From positions 1 to 64,000 of the forward strand of contig JAGLBD010000011.1 in the NCBI GenBank assembly GCA_018260425.1: a DNA stretch of 64,000 nt, given 5' to 3'. The translations under genes were made by a program, and so were the position numbers. The notes beneath the pieces were generated by a model. The model did not search any database, was not told the DNA's origin, and worked only from the letters and a program-made list of their open reading frames with translations. Below are positions 38,655-48,590 of the stretch, piece after piece (the first letter of the stretch is position 1; every line of letters begins with the position of its first letter). This stretch comes from Pseudogulbenkiania sp. Lineage in GTDB: Bacteria > Pseudomonadota > Gammaproteobacteria > Burkholderiales > Chromobacteriaceae.

Positions 38655-40706
38655 TTATGCTTCCACCAGACCGCGTGCACGCAGCATCGGACGCACTTCC
38701 GGGTCGCGGCCGCGGAAGGCGCGGAACGCTTCGGCCGGATCCAGCGAGTTGCCGGCGCTGTAGATAAAGCGGTACAGCCGCTCGGCGACCGCGCTGTCGA
38801 ACGGGTTGCCCGCTTCGACAAAGGCATCGAAACCATCGGCATCCAGCACTTGGGCCCACATGTAGACATAATAGCCCGAGGCATAATACGGGCCGGCAAA
38901 TACGTGGTTGAAGTGTGGCAGACGATGACGCATGGTAATGGCCGACGGCATGCCGATACGCGCCAGTTCGTCCTGCTCGAAGCGGCTAATGTCCAGCGTG
39001 GATGGATCGCTGACCTGATGCAGGGCCAGGTCCACCAGGGCACTGGCGGTATATTCCACCGTCTCGAAACCCTGATTGAACAGTCGCGCCGCCGCGATGC
39101 GCTCGAGCAGACTGGCCGGAATCACCTCGCCGGTCTCGACATGGCGGGCATGCTTTTCCAGTACTTCCTGCTCGGCCGCCCAGCTTTCGTAAATCTGCGA
39201 AGGCAGTTCCACAAAATCCCGCAGCACATTGGTGCCCGACAAACGCTCGAAGCGCACATTGGACAGCATGCCGTGCAAGCCATGTCCGAACTCATGGAAC
39301 AAGGTGCGCACGTCATCGGCCGACAGCAGGCTAGGCTGTCCGGCACCGGCCTTGGCAAAGTTGTTGTTGTTGATGACGATAGGCAGTACGTCCTGACCGT
39401 TGTGGCGTGATTGTTCGCGGAACAGACTCATCCAGGCACCACCGGCCTTGTTGGAGCGGGCGAAGTTGTCGCCGAGGAACAGGGCAATCAAGCGTCCTTC
39501 GCGATGGACTTCCCACAGCCGGACATCCGGATGGTAGAGCGGAATACCCTGCTTCTCGACGAAGCTGAGGCCGAACAGGCGACCGGCGCAGTCGAACATG
39601 GCTTCGATCATGCGTTCCAGCGAGAAGTACGGTTTGACCTCGGCATCATCGAGGTCATAGCGCTGTACTCGCACCTTTTCTGCGAGGTAGCGCCAGTCCC
39701 ACGGCGCGATATCGGTCGGCTCGCCAAGGCTGGCGGCCATGGCCACCAGATCGGCAGCCTCTGCCGCCGCACGGTTCTTGGCCGGCTCCCAGGCTTGACT
39801 CAACAAGTCCTGAGCGGCGGCCGGGGTGCGGGCCATATTGGCCGACAAGGCGTACTCGGCATAGTTGGCATAACCCATCAGGCGGGCCTGTTCCTGACGC
39901 AGTACCAGAATCTCGCGTGCCAGCGGACGATTGTCGTGTTCGCCGGCGTGTTCGCCACGTTGGCTCCAGCCCTTGAAGGCGATCTCGCGCAGGTCGCGGC
40001 GACTGGAGTAGGTGAGGAAAGGCATCACCAGCGAACGGGACAGCGTGATCAAACCGCCCTCGACACCGCGCGCCTCGGCGGCGGCACGGGCGCCGTCACG
40101 GACAAAGTCCGGCAGGCCGGCAAAATCGGCTTCGCTGTGCAGCGGCAACTGGAAGGCGGCCTCGTCGGCCAGCACATTCTGGCTGAAGCGGGTGGTCAGC
40201 TCCGCCAGTGTTTCATTGATGGCGGCAAAGCGGGCCCGGGCCTGCGGGTCCAGACGGGCACCGGCCCGCACGAAGTCTTGATGCACCACCTCGAGTAGTC
40301 GCCGCTCTTCGGCCGACAGCGACAGCGTGTCGCGTTGGCGGAACAGCGTGTCGATGCGGGAGAACAGGGCTTCGTCGAGATAGATGGCATTGCTATGAGC
40401 TGCCAGACGCGGCGCCATGGCCAGTTCCACCGTCTGCAGGGCCGGCGGGTTGTCGGACGAGGTCAGATTGCTGAACAGCAGCGACACGCGGTTGAGCTGG
40501 CGGCCGCTGGCGTCGAACGCCACCAGCGTGTTGTCCACGGTCGGGGCGGCAGCCTGCTGGCCAATGCGGGCCAGTTCGGCCAGATGCTCGGCAAGGGCGA
40601 CCTCGAAGGCCGGGATGAAGTGTTCGGGTTTGACCTGGTCAAACGGGGGCAAGCCGTAGGGGGTATCCCACGGCTGCAGCAGCGGATTAGTCTGTGTTTT
40701 GTTCAT
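38655..40706 (-). CDS. prlC: Oligopeptidase A (M3 family)
   Basis: VRTLFHEFGHGLHGMLSNV zinc motif; PrlC-like throughout. Confidence 0.95.
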   Translation of the reverse strand: MNKTQTNPLLQPWDTPYGLPPFDQVKPEHFIPAFEVALAEHLAELARIGQQAAAPTVDNTLVAFDASGRQLNRVSLLFSNLTSSDNPPALQTVELAMAPRLAAHSNAIYLDEALFSRIDTLFRQRDTLSLSAEERRLLEVVHQDFVRAGARLDPQARARFAAINETLAELTTRFSQNVLADEAAFQLPLHSEADFAGLPDFVRDGARAAAEARGVEGGLITLSRSLVMPFLTYSSRRDLREIAFKGWSQRGEHAGEHDNRPLAREILVLRQEQARLMGYANYAEYALSANMARTPAAAQDLLSQAWEPAKNRAAAEAADLVAMAASLGEPTDIAPWDWRYLAEKVRVQRYDLDDAEVKPYFSLERMIEAMFDCAGRLFGLSFVEKQGIPLYHPDVRLWEVHREGRLIALFLGDNFARSNKAGGAWMSLFREQSRHNGQDVLPIVINNNNFAKAGAGQPSLLSADDVRTLFHEFGHGLHGMLSNVRFERLSGTNVLRDFVELPSQIYESWAAEQEVLEKHARHVETGEVIPASLLERIAAARLFNQGFETVEYTASALVDLALHQVSDPSTLDISRFEQDELARIGMPSAITMRHRLPHFNHVFAGPYYASGYYVYMWAQVLDADGFDAFVEAGNPFDSAVAERLYRFIYSAGNSLDPAEAFRAFRGRDPEVRPMLRARGLVEA

Positions 40707-40779
40707 GATGGCTGTGTGGTCAGGGTAATGACCCCACAGTTTAACCATTTTTCATAATCAGCGCTTGCTGTCCGGGGCC

Positions 40780-41925
40780 TCAAAACACCCGTTCGCCTGC
40801 CTTCCACACTGCGCGGATGTGCGCGAGTGAACCGCGATGGCTGACCCTGACCAGATCGGCCAGTCGTCCGGTCTCGAGTTGGCCGCGATCGGCCAGACCG
40901 GCCGCTTTGGCCGGAGTGGCGGTGACGGTGGCAATCGCGGCACTGAGGGTCATGCCGCCGTCCCGCACCAGACGGTAAGCGCCGTCCAGCAGGCTGACCG
41001 GCACGTAGTCGGAGGAGAGGATGTCCAGCAAGCCGGCCCGGGCCAGTTCCAGAGCGGCGACATTGCCGGAGTGGGAGCGGCCGCGCACCACATTGGGCGC
41101 ACCCATGATGGTCAGCATCGCCGCGTCGCGAGCCGCCTGTGCTGCGGCCAGCGTGGTGGGAAATTCCGAGAGTGCGATGCCATCGTAGCGGGCCTCGGCG
41201 ATATGCTCCGGTTCCGTGTCGTCGTGGCTGGCCAGCACCAGACCGCGATGCCGGGCCATGGCCAGTACCTGCGCCTTGTTGTCCGGGACATGCACCTGCT
41301 GGAGGCGCTGGCGTTCCTTGACGGCATCCAGAAAGGTCTCTTCGGTCCAGGCGACTTTTTTCTTGGCGTAATAGGTGCGGTACTGGGCCAGATCCCGGTA
41401 TTGACGTTGTCCCGGGGTGTGATCCATCAACGACAGCAGCCGCACGGCCGGATGGTCGATCAGTTCCTTCAAGGTAGGCAGTAGATCCGGCCAGGCCAGT
41501 TCGCAGCGTAGATGGAACAAATGGTCAGCACGCAGCAAGCCGCTGTCTCGCCCCTCATTGATGGCGGCGAAGGCGCTGTGCAGGGTGTCCAGCCGGACGC
41601 TTTCTCCCTCCAGATCGCCCACCGACAAGGCATCGAACACCGTGGTGATGCCGGCTGCCACACATTGCGCGTCATGGGTGATGACGGCGGGCAGCACGGG
41701 CCAGAGCACGCCATTGCGCGGCATCAGATGTTTTTCGAGATTATCGGTATGCAACTCCACCAGACCCGGGATCACATCGTCGCCCTGACAGTCGATGGCG
41801 TCGGCGTGGCTCGCGGGGCCGCGCTGGATCATGACGATCTTTCCCGCCTCTACGGCAAGGCTGCCGATGAAGGTGTCGTCTGCCAGAATCAGCCTGGCGT
41901 TGGTCAGAATCAAAGGGGTGGGCAT
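40780..41925 (-). CDS. phnM: Alpha-D-ribose 1-methylphosphonate 5-triphosphate diphosphatase
   Basis: Amidohydrolase fold, DDVIPGLVELHTDNLEKHLMPR, in phn operon. Confidence 0.95.
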   Translation of the reverse strand: MPTPLILTNARLILADDTFIGSLAVEAGKIVMIQRGPASHADAIDCQGDDVIPGLVELHTDNLEKHLMPRNGVLWPVLPAVITHDAQCVAAGITTVFDALSVGDLEGESVRLDTLHSAFAAINEGRDSGLLRADHLFHLRCELAWPDLLPTLKELIDHPAVRLLSLMDHTPGQRQYRDLAQYRTYYAKKKVAWTEETFLDAVKERQRLQQVHVPDNKAQVLAMARHRGLVLASHDDTEPEHIAEARYDGIALSEFPTTLAAAQAARDAAMLTIMGAPNVVRGRSHSGNVAALELARAGLLDILSSDYVPVSLLDGAYRLVRDGGMTLSAAIATVTATPAKAAGLADRGQLETGRLADLVRVSHRGSLAHIRAVWKAGERVF

Positions 41926-41929
41926 GCTG

Positions 41930-42643
41930 TTAGTCCTCAGTCGTCGGCTCTGGCAGTTTGACTGCCTGAACATCATAAAGTCGGTCGGCAACCGCTTCGC
42001 GGGTGTCTTGATCATGAAAAATGCCGATCAATCCGGCACCGCGTGCCTTGGCTTCCTGAATCAACTGGATCACCACCTGGCGGTTGGCGGCGTCGAGTGA
42101 CGCGGTTGGTTCGTCCAGCAGCAGGATGGGGCGTGGGGCGATCATGCCGCGGGCAATATTGACGCGTTGTTGTTCTCCCCCGGAAAAGGTGGCCGGCGGT
42201 AGCTGCCACAACCGCTCGGGGATGTTGAGGCGCGCCAGCCACTCGCCGGCTTCGCGACGGGCCTCGGCCTGCGTGTAGCCGCGCGGCAGTAAGGGTTCGG
42301 CGACCAGATCCAGGGCCGGAACACGGGGAATGACCCGCAGGAACTGGCTGACATAGCCCAGCGTCTGTTCGCGAATTGCGATCAGTTGCGGGGGTGTGGC
42401 CCGGGTCAGTTCAACCATTTGGCCATGGTGCAACAGGGTCAGACTGCCTTGCTGCACCAGATAATTGGCATAGAGGGCTTTCAGCAGGGAGCTTTTGCCG
42501 GCGCCGGAGGGGCCGCACAGCGCGACGCATTCGCCGCTGTGAAGGGTCAGCGAGACATCGTGGAGGACCGGCAGGGTCAGTCCGTCTTGCTGGTGCAGTA
42601 CAAAGGTTTTCGATAAACCCCGGGCTTGAATGAGAACGGTCAT
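41930..42643 (-). CDS. phnL: C-P lyase system ABC-type ATP-binding protein PhnL
   Basis: Walker A GPSGAGKSSLLK, FSGGEQQRVNIARG signature. Confidence 0.94.
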   Translation of the reverse strand: MTVLIQARGLSKTFVLHQQDGLTLPVLHDVSLTLHSGECVALCGPSGAGKSSLLKALYANYLVQQGSLTLLHHGQMVELTRATPPQLIAIREQTLGYVSQFLRVIPRVPALDLVAEPLLPRGYTQAEARREAGEWLARLNIPERLWQLPPATFSGGEQQRVNIARGMIAPRPILLLDEPTASLDAANRQVVIQLIQEAKARGAGLIGIFHDQDTREAVADRLYDVQAVKLPEPTTED

Positions 42644-42659
42644 GGTTAGGCTCGTTGGG

Positions 42660-43436
42660 TCAGGCTTGCACAATCGAAGAAACCAGCAGCTGGGTATAGG
42701 CATGCTGGGGGTCGTCGAGAATCTGGTCAGTCAGTCCGGACTCCACGATCCGGCCGTGTTGCATGACCACGGTGCGGTGCGCCAGCAGCCGAGCCACCCC
42801 CAGATCATGCGTCACCATCAGGATGGCCAGTCCATGCTCGTGCACCAGCCGGCGCACCAGATCCAGAAAACGTGCCTGCACCGAGACATCCAGTCCGCCG
42901 GTGGGCTCGTCCATGAATACCAGCGAGGGTGCGGTGACCAGATTGCGGGCGATCTGCAAGCGTTGCTGCATCCCCCCTGAAAACGAGGCCGGGAGGTCAT
43001 CCAGCCGTGCCGGGTCGATTTCCACCCGTTCCAGCCAGTCGCGTGCCTGTGCGCGCAAGTGTCCATAGTGGCGCTGGCCGAGCGCCATCAGCCGTTCGCT
43101 GATATTGGCACCGGCCGAGACATTCATGCGCAAGCCGTCGCGCGGATTCTGGAACACATGCCCCCACTCGCGTCGCGCCAACTGGCGCCGTGTGGCGGTA
43201 TCGCCGTGAATCAGGTCATGGAAGGTGCCCTGACGGTCGCGAAAGCGCAGGGAGCCGGACTGGGGGACGCGGCGTCCTGCCAGGGTGTCGAGCAGCGTGG
43301 ACTTGCCGGAACCGGACTCGCCGACCAGACACAGGACTTCTCCCGGGTAGAGGTCCAGATCGATCTGTCGGCAACCTTGACCATTGGCATAGAGATGACT
43401 CAGTTGCCGGACTTCGAGAATGGTGTCGCTTCTCAT
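42660..43436 (-). CDS. phnK: C-P lyase system ABC-type ATP-binding protein PhnK
   Basis: GESGSGKSTLLDTLAGR, FSGGMQQRLQIARNLV. Confidence 0.95.
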   Translation of the reverse strand: MRSDTILEVRQLSHLYANGQGCRQIDLDLYPGEVLCLVGESGSGKSTLLDTLAGRRVPQSGSLRFRDRQGTFHDLIHGDTATRRQLARREWGHVFQNPRDGLRMNVSAGANISERLMALGQRHYGHLRAQARDWLERVEIDPARLDDLPASFSGGMQQRLQIARNLVTAPSLVFMDEPTGGLDVSVQARFLDLVRRLVHEHGLAILMVTHDLGVARLLAHRTVVMQHGRIVESGLTDQILDDPQHAYTQLLVSSIVQA

Positions 43437-44266
43437 GCTTCCTCCCGGCGGGAAGTGCAGTAATCGGTATCGGAGCAGACATACAGACGGCTGCCCGCAT
43501 TGTCGGTGACGATTTCATCGAGATAGCTGTCCCGCGAACCACACAGGCTGCAGGGCGCCTCCCAGCCTTGTACCTCGAAGGGATGGTCGTCGAAGGCCAG
43601 GCTTTCCACCCGGGTCCAGGGGGGAATCGCATGCAGGCGTTTCTCGCGGCCAGCGCCAAACAGCAGCAAGGCCGGGCTGTGGTGCAGCTTGGGATTGTCG
43701 AATTTGGGGATGGGCGAGGGCGAGGCCAGATAGCGGCCATTGACCATGACCGGGTAGTCATAACTGGTGGCGATATGACCGTGACGGGCGATGTCTTCGT
43801 AGAGTTTCACGTGCATCAATCCATAGTCCTGATAGGCATGCAAGGTGCGGGTTTCCTGTTCGCTGGCTTCCAGCGTGCGCAGCGGCTCCGGTTCGGGCAC
43901 CTGAAACACCATGATCTGCCCGGGGCGCAGCGGGGTTTCCGGAATGCGGTGCCGGGTCTGGATCAGGCTGGCCCGGGCCGTCGACGTGGTGGTCGCCACG
44001 CCGGTCACCTTCTGAAAAAATGACCGGATATTCACCGCATTGGTGGTGTCGTCGGCACCCTGGTCGATGACTTTCAGGCAATCATCCCGACCGATCACGC
44101 TGGCGGTCACCTGAATGCCGCCGGTGCCCCAGCCATAGGGCAGCGGCATTTCGCGGCTGCCGAACGGGACTTGATAGCCGGGAATGGCGACCGCCTTGAG
44201 TAGGCCGCGGCGGATCATGCGCTTGGTGTTTTCATCGAGAAAGGCAAAATTGAACTCAATCTTCAT
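43433..44266 (-). CDS. phnJ: Alpha-D-ribose 1-methylphosphonate 5-phosphate C-P lyase
   Basis: EFNFAFLDENTKRMIRRGLLKAVAIPGYQVPF; Cys-rich C-terminus. Confidence 0.97.
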   Translation of the reverse strand: MKIEFNFAFLDENTKRMIRRGLLKAVAIPGYQVPFGSREMPLPYGWGTGGIQVTASVIGRDDCLKVIDQGADDTTNAVNIRSFFQKVTGVATTTSTARASLIQTRHRIPETPLRPGQIMVFQVPEPEPLRTLEASEQETRTLHAYQDYGLMHVKLYEDIARHGHIATSYDYPVMVNGRYLASPSPIPKFDNPKLHHSPALLLFGAGREKRLHAIPPWTRVESLAFDDHPFEVQGWEAPCSLCGSRDSYLDEIVTDNAGSRLYVCSDTDYCTSRREEA

Positions 44267-45351
44267 GCGGGATCCCCCTGGCGTGTTTCATGCTCCTGAC
44301 GCAAGGTTCTGAGCAAGGACAGTTCGGCCTGAAAGTCGACGTAATGCGGTAACTTGAGGTGTTGCACGAAACCCGAGGCTTCCACGTTGTCGGTGTGATA
44401 CAGCACAAATTCGGCTTGCTGGGCCGGTGCAGTGATGCGTTCCCCCAACTCCTGGGCACGCAGGGCACGATCCACCAGCGCCATGGCCATGGTCTTGCGT
44501 TCCGCCTCGCCCACCGCCAGCCCGTAACCGCGGGTAAATTGCGGCGGCTCGCTGGCCGAACCGGCAAACTGGTTGATCATCTGGCACTCGGTCACGGTCA
44601 TTTCGCCAAGACTGACGGCAAACCCCAGCTCCGGCACCTCAAGGAACAACTCGAGCTCTCCCATGCGGATTTCACCGGCGAAGGGATGGTTTTCTGCATA
44701 ACCTCGCTGTGTCGAGTAAGCCAATCCCAGCAAGAAGCCTTCGTCGCCGCGGGCCAGATTCTGCAGGCGGGTGGGGCGGTCGGCCGGAAACATCAGCGGC
44801 TGGGTGGTCAGGTCGGAGGGGGCCGGGTCACCGGGCGGCGGCAGTTCGGCTTCGATCAGTCCTTCCGCCCCCAGTGTGTCCAGTACCGACGGCAGCGGAT
44901 TGGGCAGCGGGTCAGCCTGCGGCAGTTCGGAGTGGGCTGCGCCACACTGGAGCAGTTGCGGGTCCAGCAAGCGCTGGGTGTAGTCGGCGGTCGGGCCGAG
45001 CACCTGTCCGCCGGGAATATCCTTGAAGGTGCCGGAAACCCGGCGGCGCACCCGCATCGCGGCGGTGTCGATCGGTCGGGTGCTCCCCAGCCGGGGCAGG
45101 GTGGTGCGGAAGGCCCGCAACAGGAATACCGCTTCGACAACGTCGCCGGCGGCCTGTTTCAGGGCCAGAGCCGCCAGCGTCTCGTCGAACAGGCTGCCCT
45201 CCTGCATGACGCGGTGCACGGCGTGGCGGAGTTGCCCGGCCAGTTGCCGGCACTCCAGCTCGGCCAGCGCGGTATCGCCCCGGCGGGCGTGGGCCAGCAG
45301 TTGCGCTGCATGACCAATGGCGGTCTCGCCGCCCTTGACGGCTACATACAT
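44263..45351 (-). CDS. phnI: C-P lyase complex subunit PhnI
   Basis: MYVAVKGGETAIGHAAQLL; overlaps phnJ. Confidence 0.96.
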   Translation of the reverse strand: MYVAVKGGETAIGHAAQLLAHARRGDTALAELECRQLAGQLRHAVHRVMQEGSLFDETLAALALKQAAGDVVEAVFLLRAFRTTLPRLGSTRPIDTAAMRVRRRVSGTFKDIPGGQVLGPTADYTQRLLDPQLLQCGAAHSELPQADPLPNPLPSVLDTLGAEGLIEAELPPPGDPAPSDLTTQPLMFPADRPTRLQNLARGDEGFLLGLAYSTQRGYAENHPFAGEIRMGELELFLEVPELGFAVSLGEMTVTECQMINQFAGSASEPPQFTRGYGLAVGEAERKTMAMALVDRALRAQELGERITAPAQQAEFVLYHTDNVEASGFVQHLKLPHYVDFQAELSLLRTLRQEHETRQGDPA

Positions 45352-45935
45352 GCCTGTGACTCCTCGCGGAGGCGGCTGCTGCGCGGCAGACCGACCAGTT
45401 GGCCGTTACCGGCAAAGAACATATCGATACCCAGCGGGTAGTGCTGATTGCACTGTTGCCATTCGTGCCAGAAGGCCGCATCGGCACCAAGCGGCTGCAA
45501 GCGTCGCGGTGTCTGGAAACCCGGCCCCTCGAAGCAAGGGGCTCCGAGTTCGGTAAAACCTTCAACCTGCCAGACCACGGTGGCCGAACGGTCCGGAAAA
45601 CGTAGTTCACCCTGTTTCAGGCGGGCAAGCGGAGGGCGCTCGTGGCCCAGCACCAGCCAGAGAATGTCGGCCTGTTCCGGACTTTCCGCGCTTGTGTAGG
45701 CGGTATGAAACTGCAACCAGCGTTGTGCTTCCTCCGTCAGGTCGGGGGCCCAGAGCCGGACCTGTTGGTCCAGCAAGGTCAACAAGATGGCGGCGCAGGC
45801 CGGGTCCAGTGTGGCGGGGGCCTCGGGAAGGCGTGGCAAGGTGCCGGGGATCATGGGTTCGGCCAGCGCACTCAGCATGGCCCGGAAGGTCTGCTGACTG
45901 TCATGAACCGGGTCGGAAAATGCAGCGCTGAGCAT
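45342..45935 (-). CDS. phnH: C-P lyase complex subunit PhnH
   Basis: AFSDPVHDSQQTFRAMLSALAEPM; operon position. Confidence 0.95.
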   Translation of the reverse strand: MLSAAFSDPVHDSQQTFRAMLSALAEPMIPGTLPRLPEAPATLDPACAAILLTLLDQQVRLWAPDLTEEAQRWLQFHTAYTSAESPEQADILWLVLGHERPPLARLKQGELRFPDRSATVVWQVEGFTELGAPCFEGPGFQTPRRLQPLGADAAFWHEWQQCNQHYPLGIDMFFAGNGQLVGLPRSSRLREESQACM

Positions 45936-46390
45936 CAGTCTTCACCTCGTACCATGGTAAAAAATTCGACTTTGGTGGCTGCGGTTTCCCGTTGCTGCTG
46001 TTCCCGCCGTGCCTGAATGGCCAGCTCCAGCGGCGTGATCACCTCGCGCTGCAGTGTGGGGTACCGTTCGGGGTCCTGCAGCAGGACATCGGCGATGGCA
46101 ATCAGCCGGGCATGTTCGATGTCGCAGCCTTTGACGTGGCCGTGGCCGGTCCGCTCGTCCAGTGTGACGGAGGCACGACTGACCGTGACTTCGCCGAGGT
46201 TGAAACGGGCGCCGCTGCCGCCGATGCGCCCTTCCACCATCGCAAGGCCGGTGTGGGGCTGGCGCAGCCAGTGCAGTCGCGATTCGTCCGGCAGGTGCGG
46301 TACCAGCCGCGGAGCCAGCGCATCGACGTGGCTGTTGGCCAGAATGGCCAGCCAGTGTTGACGTGCGGCGTCAGGATGGAGGTGTGTCAT
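45935..46390 (-). CDS. phnG: C-P lyase complex subunit PhnG
   Basis: RIGGSGARFNLGEVTVSRASVTL...GHGHVKGCDIEHARLIAIADVLLQ. Confidence 0.95.
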   Translation of the reverse strand: MTHLHPDAARQHWLAILANSHVDALAPRLVPHLPDESRLHWLRQPHTGLAMVEGRIGGSGARFNLGEVTVSRASVTLDERTGHGHVKGCDIEHARLIAIADVLLQDPERYPTLQREVITPLELAIQARREQQQRETAATKVEFFTMVRGED

Positions 46391-46422
46391 GGGGTGTCCC
46401 GCTTCAAGAAAAATTCATATAA

Positions 46423-46432
46423 ACGTATAGAC
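46423..46432. promoter_or_regulatory. Candidate PhnF operator ACGTATAGAC (phnG side)
   Basis: Shared 10-mer with 48557-48566 (reverse complement). Confidence 0.5.
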
Positions 46433-46516
46433 GAATGCATCATAATCATCGTCATGTGCTGATAACAGTCTGTTTCAGTGAAACTTTTGTGACGTTTTGA
46501 TGGCAGGAGAGCGGGA

Positions 46517-47239
46517 ATGATTGAACGAGGCAGTGGCGTTGCCGTATGGCGGCAGATCGAAACGACATTGGCCGATGATATCGGCAGCGGTGTGCTGCGG
46601 GCCGGTGAGCGCATCCCCACCGAACTGGTGCTGGCCGAGCGTTTTCAGGTGAACCGGCATACCATTCGCCGCGCCGTGGCGGCGCTGGTGGAGCGTGGCG
46701 TGTTGCGGGTCGAACAGGGGCGCGGCACCTTCGTGCAAGAAAATGCCATCGACTATGCCCTGTCGCGGCGCACGCGGTTTTCGCAAAACATGGCCAGTCA
46801 GAATCTGAGTTCCGATATCGAGGTGGTCAGCAGTGAAACCTTGCCGGCCAATCAGGAGTTGGCCAGCTTGCTGGAGGTCGAGGTGGGCGCCCCCTTGCAT
46901 TGCATTACCACCCTGAGTCGTGCCGAGGGCCGCATTATCGATGCCAGTACATTGTTTTTTCCCGGGGAGCGCTTTCCCGGGCTGCCCGAAGTCTATGCCG
47001 GTTTGCGCTCGGTGACCCGCACCTTGCAGCACTTCGGCGTCGAGGATTACACCCGTAAATTTTCCCGTATCACGGCGCGTTTGCCGGACAGCGATACCAT
47101 GGCGCTGCTGCACCTGCCAAAAAACCGCCCGGTCCTGCATGTCAAATCGCTCAATGTCGATAGCGAGGGACGGCCGGTGCAGTACGGCTTGACCCGTTTC
47201 AATGGCGATCTGGTGCAATTGACGGTGGAGAATCCCTGA
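46517..47239 (+). CDS. phnF: GntR/HutC-family phosphonate regulator PhnF
   Basis: GVAVWRQIETTLADDI...QVNRHTIRRAVAALVERGVLRVEQGRGTFV. Confidence 0.93.
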   Translation: MIERGSGVAVWRQIETTLADDIGSGVLRAGERIPTELVLAERFQVNRHTIRRAVAALVERGVLRVEQGRGTFVQENAIDYALSRRTRFSQNMASQNLSSDIEVVSSETLPANQELASLLEVEVGAPLHCITTLSRAEGRIIDASTLFFPGERFPGLPEVYAGLRSVTRTLQHFGVEDYTRKFSRITARLPDSDTMALLHLPKNRPVLHVKSLNVDSEGRPVQYGLTRFNGDLVQLTVENP

Positions 47240-47919
47240 TGCGGTATGCGGTGTATTGGTGCCCCGGGGTCGATAGCCCGCTCTGGCAGGCCGGCTGCTG
47301 CTGGCTGGGGCGGGATGCCGCCGCCGGAGAGCCGGTCATGCCGCCGGCTATCCCCGGAGTGAGTGGCGCACGGTTTGCGGTCTTGACGCACGAGGCGGCG
47401 CGCTACGGCTTTCATGCCACCATCAAAGCGCCGTTCACGCTGCGTGATGGAGTGAGCGAAACCCGGCTGCTGACGGCATTGGCTGATTGGGCGGAAGGGC
47501 GGGCACCGTTCCGTCTTGAGTTGGTGCCCGCGCTATTGAGCGGTTTTCCGGTGCTGCGTCCCCGTGAGGTCCCGGACGCGCTGCCGCGGATGACCGGGGA
47601 GCTGGTGAGAACCTTGCATCCCATGGCGGCTCCGCTTGACGAGGCGGATCTCAAACGCCGTGCGGGCTTGTCCGCGGTGGAACAGGAGGCACTACGCCAG
47701 TGGGGCTATCCGTGGGTGTTTGACGACTACCGTTTTCATCTGACCCTGGCGGCGCAACCCGCCGGCGAGGAAGAGACCGCCTGCCTGCTCGAGGCCGCGC
47801 TGAGTCATTTCGGCACCACCATCCCGGTGGAGATCGGCCATCTGGCGCTGTTTCGCGAGTCGGCACGCGGTGCGCCATTCCAGTGGATGGCCAGTGTCGG
47901 CCTGGGAGGCAAGTCATGA
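47239..47919 (+). CDS. DUF1045 phosphonate metabolism protein (2H phosphoesterase-like)
   Basis: RYAVYWCPGVDSPLW; paired HxT motifs GFHATIKAPF and FHLTLAAQ. Confidence 0.85.
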   Translation: MRYAVYWCPGVDSPLWQAGCCWLGRDAAAGEPVMPPAIPGVSGARFAVLTHEAARYGFHATIKAPFTLRDGVSETRLLTALADWAEGRAPFRLELVPALLSGFPVLRPREVPDALPRMTGELVRTLHPMAAPLDEADLKRRAGLSAVEQEALRQWGYPWVFDDYRFHLTLAAQPAGEEETACLLEAALSHFGTTIPVEIGHLALFRESARGAPFQWMASVGLGGKS

Positions 47920-48455
47920 AGACAGCTGGACGTCTGTGGTATGTGGTGGGGCCCTCCGGCGCCGGCAAGGACAGCGTGATCGGCTATGCCCGTGCCCATT
48001 GCCCGACGGGTTTACCGCTGGTGTTTGCGCATCGTTACATTACCCGGCCGGCCGATGCCGGTGGCGAGAATCATGTGGCGCTGAGCGAAGCGGAGTTCCG
48101 CTGGCGTGCCGAACGCGGTTTGTTTGCCATCACCTGGACGCGCAATGGCCTGCACTATGGCATTGGTCGCGAGGTGCAAGACTGGCTGGCGGATGGTATC
48201 GACGTGGTGGTCAACGGCTCGCGCCACAGTCTGGAGACCGCGCGCACGGTCTTCCCCGGCATACGACCGGTCTGGGTGACCGCACCGCCGGCGCTGCTCG
48301 CCGAGCGGCTGGCGCGGCGCGGGCGCGAAGATGCTGCCGCGATTGCCGCGCGTCTGGCGATGGCGCCCTGCACGATTCCCGCCGATGCCAAAGTGATCTG
48401 CAACGAGGGCCGGCTTGAGCTGGCCGGGCAGTGTTTGCTGGGCTGGCTTGGCTGA
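47916..48455 (+). CDS. phnN: Ribose 1,5-bisphosphate phosphokinase
   Basis: LWYVVGPSGAGKDSVIGYARAH Walker A, guanylate-kinase-like. Confidence 0.93.
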   Translation: MKTAGRLWYVVGPSGAGKDSVIGYARAHCPTGLPLVFAHRYITRPADAGGENHVALSEAEFRWRAERGLFAITWTRNGLHYGIGREVQDWLADGIDVVVNGSRHSLETARTVFPGIRPVWVTAPPALLAERLARRGREDAAAIAARLAMAPCTIPADAKVICNEGRLELAGQCLLGWLG

Positions 48456-48556
48456 GTCCGGCGGCTCGCAAAAATGTCACTATTTGTTCATGGTCCTGTC
48501 ATTGAGCCTTTCTAAAGTAGTCGGGTCGTGAAGCAGGGTGGTGTATCGACAAAATT

Positions 48557-48566
48557 GTCTATACGT
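48557..48566. promoter_or_regulatory. Candidate PhnF operator GTCTATACGT (AEP transporter side)
   Basis: Reverse complement of ACGTATAGAC at 46423-46432, 25 bp upstream of the SBP gene. Confidence 0.5.
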
Positions 48567-48590
48567 CTAAACAAATAGGGAGAGTGTCAG

